64,000 nucleotides of DNA. It comes from Helopsaltes ochotensis. Its lineage: Eukaryota; Chordata; Aves; Passeriformes; Locustellidae. This document shows, in pieces, positions 24,959-38,100 of this stretch. A model generated the notes under the pieces. The model ran no database searches. It saw only the letters and a program-made list of their open reading frames with translations, and was not told the DNA's origin. Every line of letters begins with the position of its first letter. Positions within the stretch are counted from its first letter, which is position 1. The translations under genes and the position numbers were made by a program. Location: the NCBI GenBank assembly GCA_013400155.1, contig VXBM01000893.1:114034-178033 (forward strand), in the 5' to 3' direction.

Positions 24959-25094
24959 ATTTGGCCCTGGATTAGTCATCTACTGGTACGGATTTATTGA
25001 AGAGCTGGACTGCCATCGTGAGCGCGGTATCCTGCTAAAAGACTGCTTCCCTACTGACATTGTGACTCTGCGACACAGCATGGCTCAGCGCTGA
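24959..25094 (+). CDS. CDIN1: CDIN1 (CDAN1-interacting nuclease 1), terminal coding exon, partial gene
   Basis: Seen: after the acceptor, the first base completes a split Arg codon. The frame then reads 44 residues starting FGPGLVIYWYGFIEELDC and ending in HSMAQR before a TGA at 25092-25094. Known: this closely matches the end of vertebrate CDIN1 (C15orf41), about 281 residues in human. CDIN1 is a nuclear and cytoplasmic PD-(D/E)XK-superfamily nuclease-like protein that binds codanin-1. Mutations in either partner cause congenital dyserythropoietic anaemia type I. The exon holds roughly the last sixth of the protein; the predicted catalytic residues lie in upstream exons outside the window. 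Relative to the human end as I recall it, there are a few substitutions and the stop comes two residues later (extra Gln-Arg). It has no internal start, so ORF scanning misses it. Confidence 0.93.
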
Positions 25095-26120
25095 TGTTGG
25101 GAGGAAGAGGTAAATCCGGAAGCAATTTTACTTTCCTGCAGTGTAAACTAATGGCAGCATCTGCCCTGAACTTCAGCTGAACTCCTGCTGCCCGCCCTTA
25201 TGCTACTGCTGCTTTACACAAACATATCAAGAGTTTCTGTTTTGCTTCAGACCTCTGTTGTGATCAGCCAAAAAAGACAGACACAACCCACTCATTATCA
25301 GCAGTTCTGTCTCTGTCAAACAGCTAGTTTCGAGATACTCATAATCTTCCTTCCTTCCGGATGGCTTCTTCAAGCATTCTAAACAAAGACAAAAATGCGG
25401 AGGCTGAAAGGTGGAGCTTTCAGTTCTTATCCCTGTTACAGAGTCACCTATAAACTTAAGTGCTTTTTATGAATTCACTATGTGCTGGCGATGTGACCAA
25501 AACACCTACAGTGATGTGGAGTTTTGGTGAAGACTGTTGTTTTGGGGCTTAAAACAATATAATGCAAACCTGGGAAAGCCCAAGTGGTAAGAGAGGATCA
25601 TGGCTGTTACAGTAAATAGCCAGATTTTGAGATAATACTTGGTGTATGTCTTTTGTCACTATCCGATTGTTAAAATCAGCAGTGGAATCCCAAGTTAACA
25701 GTTAAAAAATAGTTTGGGGATTTTGAGGGGGGATGAAAGCGAAGAACACAAGTTTTATTTTATGAATATAAGCCTGTGAAGTTTGGGAGTAGTGTGGGGG
25801 AGGTTTAGTAGGTATTTTAATGACTCAAAAATAACTCGTGTTTTTTGTTTTTCTCTCCCTCACCCCTGGTAAATCTATACCTAGGAATTTTTCTCTTAAC
25901 TAAGGAAGGAATCTGTCTGTACCCCTATAGGTACTGTAGCAAATTTCTGGCACACTGAAGTCCAAAAAAACAACGTGCAGAAGCTTTCTATGTGAGTCAT
26001 TTTTGAAGGAGTTTACCATCCTGGTATTCAAGGAGGAAAATTTTAAAAAAAGATAAAAACAGTGCTTCATACTGGATCAGTTCCACAAGACAAATAAAGC
26101 ACACAAGTGGACAGAAGTTT
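25095..26120 (+). other. CDIN1: CDIN1 3' UTR (predicted)
   Basis: This runs from the stop codon to the first good polyadenylation site downstream, about 1 kb. No coding sequence is visible in it; the 60-codon ORF at 25,200 has no recognisable features. A usable 5' splice site (gaggaagag followed by gtaaat, GT at 25110-25111) lies 15 bases after the stop. Some transcripts may therefore splice to a further 3' UTR exon instead. The extent is inferred from the signals alone. Confidence 0.6.
26093..26098 (+). terminator. CDIN1: Polyadenylation signal AATAAA, likely CDIN1
   Basis: A canonical AATAAA is followed 20-45 bases later by a GT- and T-rich stretch (cctgtgtacttgttttcttg at about 26121-26140), which fits a downstream element. 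Cleavage would fall at about 26,110-26,120. A second AATAAA lies at 27317-27322 and could serve a longer 3' UTR. Confidence 0.6.
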
Positions 26121-29100
26121 CCTGTGTACTTGTTTTCTTGTAAGAGCCTTGTTTTTCTCTTATTAGAACCACCAAGACCAGAAGTTCATTGAGGTGGGTG
26201 TTAGCCCTTCTTGAAGTTTTGAATTTAGTCTCTTCTTTTTCCATCCACATCACCACTCAGAGGGGCAAGATTGGGTCTCAGGTTTGTGCTCTTAGATGTT
26301 TTTTAGTAACAGTGGCTTACTGCGCTTGACACACTTCAATACTCCTCTTTGCTAACTATTACTCAGGAAAGGACAAAATATTTTAAAATGTCAGTGAGAG
26401 ATTTGCATGTAATTGTGTTCAGATTTTCTGAGAAGAGATATGGATTCTGTTGTAGAAATAAGGGTCTGATAACAGGCTCCCTAAAGCACAAGTTGATGAT
26501 CTTTTCCAGAAAGAAAGGGTCTCTAAAACTTTACAGTGCATATTCAACACCTTTTTTTAGTTGAAGTGATACTTTATGCCTGTATGTTTTCAAAAATCAT
26601 GTGCAGACTTTTTACAGTCTTGCCTTTAGTGGAAAGGATATTAAAACTCCTATTCAGGAGTTTTTCAGCTGTAGTTTTCAGATGCATACACAGTATTTTT
26701 TTTTTAATTTTTAGTTTTCACCTTAACACTTTCTGGTAAGTTTCAGACAGAAGTTTATCATTTTGACAAATCTTTCATTTTCAAGAAAAAATATCTTTAA
26801 CTCTGTCCCTTGCTGCAGAGATAAACTAGTATAGCTCCACTATAGTGAGTTACTGTTGTATAGAGATACTTTCTTGGATTTGAATGTGTTATAGTGAAGA
26901 AATTTATTTTTTAAAAATATTCAAACACCTGTAACTCATTTGCTTTCAACTATTTAAGGTATTGTGCTGAGCTTATTGTACCTGACCAGCTGTAAGGATC
27001 TGCCCGTAAAGATACACAGAAGCAATCTATAAATGTACCTTCCTGATGCTACACACAAGCTACATTTAGGGTGTTACTGCCCCTGGGATTTTCAACTATG
27101 GTTTAGGTTAGTGGAATGTGTAAAATCAAGAAGAGAATAAAAAAGAAGAAATAGTTGAACATTATCATAGTAGAAAATTCAGAAGTGATGGTTGTCTGAG
27201 TGAAATGGGTTTTAAAGTCAGACGGATTTTGTTTTAGCTACTGCATATGCTTTCTGTTGTATGAAATCATTTAAATCAGCTTTTACATGATACACTAATG
27301 CTGCTTTTTCTTTTTGAATAAATTAAATTTATCTGCACAGATGTTGAAAATTCTGCTAACCTTCATCAAAGCTTTGCTTTATTTGTTTGTACATTAAACA
27401 AATTTATGTGGAGATACACAGATAAATCAGTTTAGGCTTATATTTGTTTATTTACTCCTCTACCTAATGCTGTGACATAAGAGGTTGGATAGCAGTACAG
27501 CTGTCTTTAATCAGAGCTTTGAATTCATCTTCATATATTGCCCCCACTTAAAGAATCGGTATTAGAATGAGGATGAAATTAGCCACAAAAGTCTGTATAC
27601 TGGTACCAATTTCATTGCATGCTATCAAAAAAGCTTTGCCACTACAAAAACTATGCTGTGTCACTACTTTAAATGCTGAAAGCAAAACATAAAAAAAAAT
27701 AAGACTGTTTTGTTATTGCTACTTGTATACTGCAAAAGACCCCTCATTTGGCTGTTTTCTCTGTTTTTCAGATATAAGCATCAACTTGAATATTAAAGAG
27801 TAGGAGCACAAACTGCTGTTTGTGACTTTTTTCTTGGTTTGGTTTTCTTAAACAACGTTGTGGCCATTAGAATCTTAACATTAAAACCAAATTCAGTTTT
27901 ATGGAGTTTTCTGTTGAGTGTGCTAATGAATTATGCCAAGCCAGAAAACAGAAGTGAACATAAAACTGAATGATGTTTCTCACTGGCATATATAGACTTG
28001 CAAGCATCTGCTCTTACAACCACTGTTATAAGGCCTGTTCTGAGCTTTAGGAATTGATGTAATTATATTGGGCAGGGAAGCAAAACTTCCTTGAAAAGGA
28101 GGAACATCACAATGGTGGGTCACACAGTCTAGTATAGGAAGAAAATGGAGGTTTTACCATTCCTATATTCTGGGGACAAATTATTAGTATGAGTTCATTA
28201 ATCTTTCCATAAAGAGAAGTCAGAGCAGAAAAAGTTTTGTTTAAAGCTGAAGAAAAGGGACCAAATGCCTTATTGTGCTTATTTCATTATGTTAATAATA
28301 CTGGTAGTTCATGAATAGTTTTCATCCTGTTCTGTTATATTCACTCATTCAAAAAATCACTCTTTCCTGGTACTGGCTTTTGGATTTCTCCACCATCTAG
28401 ACTACTACAAAAGACTGTTAATGCCTCTTTCCATTTTCTGATCCTCCCGTTTCAATTTTCCATCTTATTTTAACCATTTCACTTTTATTTATTCGATATC
28501 CTCCACTTAGCTCATGTGTCCTATTTGCGAAGTTTTCTACCATGTTTTTTACCACCTGCTTCTGTTTGTGTTAACTACATCTGAAGAGTGCTGTTTCTAT
28601 TTCTGTATACATTTGAAATGACCAACCATCCAAAGCAATTTTACTCTAATTTAAATAGCAGCTCTAGATTCCAGGAAGATTTTCCTCAAATTTCCACATG
28701 GCTTTGTAATGGAGAACCATTGTGATGTTCTTTATACTCTTGGTATGAAACATAGGTCATTTCTGCATACTGGGAGTAGTCACCAAACAGCACACTTAGT
28801 GCAGAATAATCACTCACTCCTTCATTGAGAGTACAGTTTTACAAAGGATTAAGTTACTGCCTCTGTGCTACTAGAAAACAGGCAAGGGAAATACTAGGAA
28901 TTCAGCTGTTAAAGCATCTCTTTCATTAAGGAGCCTTGCTTTCTGTGAGTTCATGCCTTGTTTGTGCAGTACTTCTGCAAGGAGATCTACTGAAGGTAAA
29001 AGTTTAGCTTTCCCCCTGTGCCTAGCTCTGCTTGGTTCAGAGTGGTAAAAGATGGCTTTCTCCCCATTTCCGCATCACAGTCGATCTGGCAGGAGCCTGT

Positions 29101-32100
29101 ACGTCCTACAGGGTTATTTACCAGAGTTGATAGCAGCTCCTTGAGGGTCAACAAAAAGTATACAGAATTTAACTTGATTCTTGGTGTTGCTTCGTCTGAG
29201 GTAGTCTTACAATAGATAGCTTCTTCTAAAAGGATCTTCTGCTGCTAGGTGGGAATACTGAGCTAGGGTAACAGTTGTTAGAAACATGGGTTTGTTATTT
29301 TAAGGACAAGACAAATTACATTAGAACAAATGCTGCTCAAGTATCAATTTAATATTACAGAATAAAATGGGAGGCTGCTTGCAAAAACAACAATAAAAAA
29401 TTCCTCCTATCATGTTACTCTAAGTCACAAAGGGCCATTTGTCGTGGATTTGCAGGTTATTCAGAAATAACTTTTTTATTACATTGACAAAAGAAGAAAC
29501 CTCAAGGGCTTGCTCTTTACAGTGGTGTGATAGGAACCTAAAGTGTGCCTTTTGAAAAATGAACTAGCTAACAATGGGAGCTTGGCAGCAACTTCACCAT
29601 TTATAGAGAAACCGTCTATCTAGTACGATCTGTATAAAATAGACCTCGCTTAGGTTAGGGAAAGGTCACAAGTTAGACAAAGTTTGGATAGTCTAAATGC
29701 GTTACTCAAAACTGATTCTCCTGTGTACAGTAAATATTAATTGAACCTGCATTATTAAAAACATGCCAGGATTCAAAAGATTAAATAAGGAAGATGTAAT
29801 TATGAGCTACATAATAAACAGAGCAGTTTTAGTTCCCCTTGTATTTTTTACTTTCCTGCTATTGTTTCATATATGGCTGTTATACAAAGAGCAGCTGAGG
29901 TCAGCTACTATAAATTATGGGTTTCATACAATAGTAATCTACTAAAATTATTCCAGAGCGGGATCAAAGAGCTTCTTTTCAAAAACTTTTCCACATAATA
30001 AAAAGACTCTATTTTGATGCCCTGTTTTTATGAGGATTTCTTGATTTGGAGTTGCATCTTATTCAGCTACTTGCGTTGATATGATGATATTTGAACACAC
30101 AGGACTTACAAAATTTCTTTGCAGCCTCAGATAAGCGTGAAGTGGTAATATCAAAAAAACTCTTTAAATACATTACCTGGTGTATTTTTCAGGCTAAGTT
30201 TTTAAGCTGATCTAAGTAAAAACACTTTTGTTTGTGTGTTTATTTAAGGAAGCCAGCAAGATTTAAAGTGAAATTTGATTATTTCTTCTGTTTACAAACA
30301 TACAAATCATATTTGCACTGATTAGAATTATTAAAAGTTTTAACAGTAATTCTTAGTAGCTCTCAGCTGGCATCATAAGATGCCGGCCTGCCCTCGCTTC
30401 TGGCCAGGCTTTCACCTGATGTGAACAATTGCATGTCATCCGCACAGATCCATAGATGTGGCACTGCGATGTCAACGCAAATGAAATGTCAATGCCAGCG
30501 TATGGAGACGAAGTAACAGTATTGAAACCATGTCAGTGCGTATCTACAGAGACCACGTTACTCTGTCAGTGTGATTTTAGGAAGATCACTTTGAAATGTT
30601 AAAATGAAATGAAACTAAGTCAATTAGGTAAGAACAATTGAGGTTCAGGGATTAATTGAGGGCCTAAGGTGAAGCCAGTGGCCATTAACCCCAGCTAGTT
30701 ATTAATTTTAGAGAAATATCCTTGGCTAAGGTTATTGTCCTTATTATTAGAGAGTTGGGAGGGTTTATTCCCTGTATTGTATAAATACTTTTGCTGTTGG
30801 TTTTAATAGTGATACACAAAGTGTAGTATTAAAAGGCACTTAAAGGCATATTAGTGCAAAGTTAAGGTTTTTTGGAAAGTGAAGCTACCCAATAGCAGAC
30901 CACCACTTCTTTTTTATGTGGACATTTAACAGATTTATATTGATGTCCAGCTGTCTGTGAACAGACTGATTTACTGTAATGTATTTACCTCTGAGGACTT
31001 GTCAAAGGAAAATAATACGAACACTGAGAAATACTCATTTACACAGCAACAGCCCTTTGCATGGCCCAAGTATTCACTGTTAACTTAAAGCAGACGTGTA
31101 AGTTGGTCAAACTACAATATTAAATAATTATTTTTGAAAATACCTAAATAAGTCAACGTTATAAACTCCATGCAAATTCAGGATTTCAGAGTATATAACT
31201 GTAGCATTAGGACACGAGTGTGTAATATATTATTCTTTTATTATGTCAATGAGAGATTCTTGTGAAGAGCAATGACTCTGTGGTTCAGGGTGCTAAACAA
31301 CACATGAAATCTGTCTGGGTCTCTGTTCTAAGGAGAGACGGCAGGACACTAGATCAAAGGAATACAATTGTTTTCTTTTAAAAGATTTATTTATATGAAT
31401 TTGTGTGTATTTTTATATGATGATAATATAAACCAAATAGACACAAACATTGTTTTTGCTATTAATAAATGCCAACTACCCTTTCTTGTATAGAAGTCCC
31501 TGATATTTGCTCAGTGTAGGTGTGTTGGTGGAGGTCTTCAGGAAGGGGCAGTAAATCAACATTTTTTCCTGTTGTAGAAGGTGATACCCTATGTTTAAGT
31601 GTTGGTGAGAGCAATGAGACATTTCTGCAAGTTAAGTGACAGTGATGTTGAGAGAGCATGGCATGGGAGAGGGGATGAGCTACACCTGGAGGAGTCCACA
31701 CCCAGCCCTGCTGAGAGCCAGCAGCTTTTAGAACTTGACCTGAACATACTGGGGCTTCTGTCTCCAATGTGAAGCTGCACGGTTGTGGTCTCGCCACCCA
31801 AAGTGCCTCGGGGGTGCTGAGAAAATTTCTGAAAGGTCTTTGAAACTCCTAGTAGAAGAGTACTGTGAAAATGCAAGCTTTATAACCAGAAAACATCTTC
31901 CGTTACAAATGGATGTATTGGATTAATTTTTTCTTTTTAATTTTCTTCTGCTTTTCCATAGCGAGCATTCATGCCACACTCCATTTTGTATTCTCCCTCA
32001 GCATGATAGCTCTATAATGAGTGGAAAAACATAAAAATTAGTCTGATCAGTCTACTTCCATACACACTTCAAGCAGCCTTATATTAATGTGTTTGGCACT

Positions 32101-35100
32101 GCATTACATACAAATGCTAAAATGCACTTAGAAAAAATAGTCTGGCTACACATCATAAAAAAAAAAAACAGTAGGCACAGTTGAGTCCCAAGACATACAG
32201 TTTCATTCTTCCTCTGAGGCACAACTGTCTGTAGAGATCAACTTAAATGTCTATCTAATCTAGTCTAAAAAAACTGCAATGGAGATACTTAGAAAGATTA
32301 TGGGAATCTGTTCCCCTACCCATATTTATTTAGTTAGAAAGATTTTTCCAATCTTGCCGAAATAATTTTTTGCTGTAATAAGCATGTTACATCTCATCCA
32401 ATTATAAATGCATATGGAGAGTAAATCTGGTATCTGCTTTCTTTTTCTGACCTTTTCTGTATTTGAATATTGTTTGCTCAACAAAACACCACTAACTCTT
32501 CCAGCATTTTTTCAAATAAAACTTTTAATGTTACGATTATCTTTATTACTCTACACGTGTCTTATATTTTAGAAACCCATTATGTACAAGATTTCAGCAA
32601 ATATGTTACTTCAGTGACAACTTGGTGTCTTCTAATTAGGCTGGACCCTTTATTATGCCCACATCCAGATTCATCACAAATCCATCTTTTTTTTATGCTA
32701 TTATTCTTATCTTTCTTGCACATACTACTTGCTGGTGTGTTTTTAGTTTTAACTTGCTGACTTAAAACTACTTCTGTGTACTGTTTAGTTTGAATTTTAA
32801 TCTCACCCTTTGGAAATAAATTATTGATTTGATTCACAAAGTTTTGAATGTGTAATCTGAAGTCATCAATAAAAATATAGAACTAATGAGATATATCCAT
32901 CATAGGATATGCTCTTAAAATTTCTAAGCAGTCTTCATAGTCAGAAGATATGTGGCTTGCTGCTCAGTTTGTGAAACAAATGTTTGTTTAAACAAAGTAA
33001 GTAGTAGGAAAGAGTCTGCTAAATGGAACGTGCAGAAGCAACAACTTTTTTTGCTTAGGTGTACATTTGCCATGAAGGCCCAAATTCTCAGTCCTCAAGT
33101 TGGCTTGATCATCTTAAAAGATTCTGTTCCTACTAGTCCAGTTACTCAGCCGTACTGACGAGCTTGTACTGGCTTGCCAAAAAGTTGGAGGCTCCAGCTG
33201 ACATTTGTTTTCCTGTGCTTTCCTTTCATCCCAGCTTTCCTGTAAGGCTTGCTGAAGGCAGAGGAGAGGTTAAGAGTTATTTGTACTCCAGCAACCCACA
33301 GACCCTGGAAACTCAGCAGCATTTTGTGGCATGACAAGGAGATGTGTCATAAGAACACAAGATATTAAATGTCATAGATTTACTTTTGTCTTCCATTTGC
33401 CTAATCCATGCTGTATTTGGCTTGAAACAATCCTGTCCATTTATGCTTTGCATAACTGCTTTGTGCTCCTTGAACAGAGATAGATAGCTTACTCATAGTT
33501 GATACTAACTAAAGACAAAGAAGAAAATAAAGTATATAATATTTTGGAAACAATGGGCCATTTTAATTATCCCCCAGATGAGGTGCCTGTTAGCTGAAAA
33601 AAGTAACATTGAAGAGTGTATATAGAGGGAAAATATCCCTTGTTAAAGGATGTAATTTTCAGTTTCCCATTTTACAAACTACAGACCTTGCTCCTTCATT
33701 CTTCAGTTACTCAGGCATAAGAACTTAGACAAAGTGGTCAGTTTGTCAGAGCTCTGCCGTGAGGACTCAGAAGCAAATTCTGTTGGATTTTTCTCATGTT
33801 TACCCATCTCTGCCCCAGGTATGCCTGGGGGAAGCTGTGAGTCTTCTGATGGTTTTTTTCTTATCCTACCCACCATCACTCCATTGCTAGACTAGATCAG
33901 AGTCAGTCATCTACTGGCATCTGTGTTCAGCAGCATCATGCTTATGGCTGAGCATTTACTCTTTTATTCTTCCACAGGGACTGGATTTTATTCAGCCTTA
34001 TTGGTCTTCTGCTTCTTCTTGGCATGTTAACAAGCTGGGTTTTCCAACATATGGAAGGTGTTAAGTTCTCATTCCTACTTTCTGAGACAATCCTTTAAAA
34101 GTTACAGTGACTTTTGCTAATACTGACACAATGTCCAGTTTGAGCTGTATGTGCTGTGGCACAAGGTTGGCAAGAGCCAGTACAGTGAGCACCATGTAGA
34201 AAAATATGTTCTTTTGCTAAACAAGTAGCTCAGAATTGCTTTACATTTCTCACTAATGAAGCTACTTCACACTCACCCTGTAAGCTTTTTTTCTTGACTT
34301 TTTGTGTGTTTATAACACTTTGATTCTAATTCCATTCTCCTTTAAAAATTATGCTGAACTAACCTTCTTGTTACCTTTTCTGCGTTATTCCTTCCTACAC
34401 TGCTTGTGTCTGTCCGTTTCTTCTTCCAACTCTGCTTGCTCCGTGTGCTAAGCCTGACTAAATTTTTTAGCAGCTGCTTCTGAAGAGAGGCAACCTGCAA
34501 CCCCTGAAGGACAACAGGGGGAAAGTTGCCATCAGAGACTTGGGTGACTGCTGCTCTCTGCCCTGCTTTGGAAGACACTCTCAAGGTGCTCCACTTTGCT
34601 GGGTCAGTACATAGGTGTCTCGTAACCCACAGAAGTCTCTTCTGCTAAACTGCTTTCAATAAAAGGCATCTTTAATCAAAAAGCCAGTGTGTTCTCCCAG
34701 CATACTCTTCTAATTGTTTCTATGAAACTCACTTTTTTTTTTCTAGTTTCCAGTTTTAGTAATGAGGTTTTCCATTATTCTTTCCTTTCTGCAGTTTTCA
34801 CTGTTTTCTCTCATCTGATTCAATTGGCTAAAGGGCATAGTAGTTTACAACAGTGAGACATCAAAACTCTCATGCACACAAGTTGTGTCTTTAAATATGT
34901 TAGCTAGTGACATGCATTACTGTGCTTCCCACTGATCTATTAACAATGTGAGAACACGACTTCCTCTGTCTATTTAGCCCTTGTATGGCAAGCCCATAAG
35001 TGATGGCTTCCTGGTTTTATAAATACTAAAAGCTAAACAGCAAAGCATTTTCTGATTTCTTGGCCTCCATTTCCTTCAAAGATATCAAAAAGTGTTTTCC

Positions 35101-38100
35101 TGAATTCTTTGGCGAGGCGTATTCAATGTGAATCAGGAGCAAAGGAAAACAAAGGAAAGGACCTACCATAAGGATGAAATCCCAGGTTTGAATTCAAGCC
35201 TTGACAGTCCTGTGACAGAAAAACCAAACTGTATCTCTCTGTTTTGAACAATATAGAGCATTTTATTATCTGGCTCTACAGAACTGAATCAGCCATAGGA
35301 TTAGTCTTGACCTGACGTAAGGTCTCAAAGCAGTTTTACAACGTTTGCATTGTCTGCAGATGTACTCTTGATTTCTCACTGTCTCTCTCCTCATCGCTGC
35401 AGTGCTTTCAGCTCCACAGGTCCAGATTGAGAGGCAGCTTGTGAGACTGGTATACTTTGCTAAATGCATTCGTTTGCCAATGTGCTAAAAATGAAGACAT
35501 TTTTATATAATTGTTTCATTGTCTGGTTTGTTTAATTTTTCCACATTGTTCTCACTTCGGAAAGTTCCATTGATTCACGTGACTGGAATAATACCTTTGT
35601 GAAAAACATCTTCAATTCAATTTATCTCCTCAACTTGTGGAGCCAGGTCTCCTTCTGTGCTTAAAGTATCATTCCTTCAGTGACTTAAGAAACATTTATG
35701 TGTTTTCTGATCTACAATTATTAAAGCTCTGGTGGTGCAATATAAAAGCCAGTGCTTGAAGAAGGAAGAGGGAGTCAATAGATGTCTCTGCTTTGTATAA
35801 GGCCTCTGCTAAAAATATTGAGATGTAGATACAACAAGAATATTGGCAAATTTTACATGTATCTGAATGGCACAAAGTATGCTGAATGGCAGATGAGCAC
35901 ACTGAGGTTACATAGATTTGTCAAGAAATGAGAGGTATCTTTAAGCTGATAAACTACCTCTGTGTGCCATTGTTCATTTAATGAAAGGAGGCATACAGTA
36001 CTGCTTGAGTCCAGTGACAAAAAGTTTATTACCAAATAGTGCTCTAGAAAAAAACCCCACAATGGGCAGTACCTCAGCTTCTGAGTTCTGTGTACGCCTG
36101 TGCCTCTATACTACAGCATTTTGCGGTTTTTTTGTTCAAAATTTGTTTGGGGTTTTTTTTATTGGTTTTGTTTTCCACATAGTGTTCAAAGGCAATCTCA
36201 TGCTGCACCAACCAAAATATTTAGTGTGGTTTTGTTCTTGTGTGATCAAAACTCTAGCCAGTGAATTCTGACTAAAGGCAAAGTGAGGTTGCTATATACT
36301 GAATCTGAAGAGGATTTTGCAAGTAAATCAACACACATTTTTGTATTTTTGGTTACCCCATGCAACTCAGTGCTGCTAGCAGCAGAAATTAGCAACTTCA
36401 ATGTTTTAGGCTTATCTGAGCTCTGGAAAGTCTTGCATATATCTCTTAGAAGTAATTTAGCCTTACCACTGATGTTCAGGGGAGGATATTAACCACTTAA
36501 TTTAGAAAGACAGGGACTGGAGTTTCTAAGCACTACTTGACAATCCGTATACTACAGCCTACAAGAGACACCTTTTTGCCATATCTTCCAAAAGATTAAT
36601 TAAGAAATCATGAGTGGAATTTTGCTAGTGCAATCAGCAGCAACTTAACTCGTTGCCTCTAGGCATCACTTGCCAATTATTTCAGAAGAACCTAACTTAA
36701 GTCAGTTTCCAAATGCTCTTGAAAATCCCTATTCAGCTTTATAAAACTTCAATTTGAAATGAAATGCGGCTGTATTTTTATTTACTTTTATCATGGACAC
36801 AGTTACATGGATGCTTTCAATCAAGGAGAAGCAACTCGGTTGTATATCTGACTTTTTTCTGGTATAAAGCTGATTTTTTTTTTTTTAATTCAAACTGTTA
36901 TTTAGCAGGAGATGTAATAGATAGTAAGACAGAATCCCAGTGGGATGTTTACTGTTAGCAGAGCCTTTGGAGTGATTCCCAACAGAAAGAGCTTTAGTCA
37001 GTGATGCATATTGGAACATAAAACAGGTTTTACCAACTCTGCAAAGCTATGAAGTCCAAAGTATGAAACGCTGCTGAGCTGAGACAAGCACCAAGCAGAT
37101 GCAGCAACCTTGTGTTGTGTGGCTTAACTGTTCTGAGCAAAGACATTATAAACCCTTGTTTAGGAGCCCCAGCTCCCCATGTCATTCACTAAAGGAGCTA
37201 CCACCTGAGCAGGTGCATTTTAAACCACCTCCTGTCTGAACAGCCACCTGAAGGTTGACACACTAACTGCAGCAGGAACGAGCTGGGGAGAGCTATTTGC
37301 AAATTCTTTTTTCCCTCTGAAACAGGAGTCTTTGTAAAGGACAAAGTGGTGTTCCCACCTACTTACAATCTGAAGTCTTAAATGTTAGTGCCTACAAATG
37401 CTTTCATATTAAAGAGATGTAGATAATTCCTCCAAAGGTGCAGAAGACACCGAGCCCTCTCTCAGTACACTTTTGTGGAAAGGTAGGTGGTTACAGCATC
37501 TTCTTGGGATCAGAAAGACAGAAGTGGGAGTCCAAACCTGTGGGCACAGTTAACAGTCTCCGCTCTGATCTGGCAGAGTCATTCTGATGGCACGTTTTGT
37601 GGGCCAGAAGGTGGGAACAAGGATGTTGGGAACAACATCACTGTGCTATTTTGGATGTGTATTCAGTTAGTCTAAATCTATCCTTCATACAAAAGAGAAA
37701 ACTAAATACATATTAATTCACTTATCAAAATGCAATTGTATATATGAGGGACCGCAAGGGCTCTTTTCTTCCCATATGTGTTCCATAAAGAAAAAAAGTT
37801 GCTATCGCTGCACTTCAAGTAGAGATTGATTGACTCACCATATGTAGGTTTACTTTTAGATTAACATGCAGTTGAAACCCAGCAGGGAAGTTGCTCTAAC
37901 TTCTGGGTCCTAGCCAGGAAAAAAGCCAGAACAAGGTGACAAGGTGATGATGGTACAACCAAGGTGCTCCAGGGCATAGGGAGCAGCAGAACTCCAGGTT
38001 TGTGGGAAATTCTAGGGTCAAAATCTGAGGTCTTGGTTTGTCCTGGCACTGGGATCTGCAGGAATGGTATTGCAAGTTTAGGCATCTGAATTTATTGCTT

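Noticed and set aside
34440..34680. Possible terminal exon of a non-coding RNA ending at an aataaa near 34,660
   Set aside because: A single polyadenylation-like motif in AT-rich DNA without splice or promoter support is not enough.
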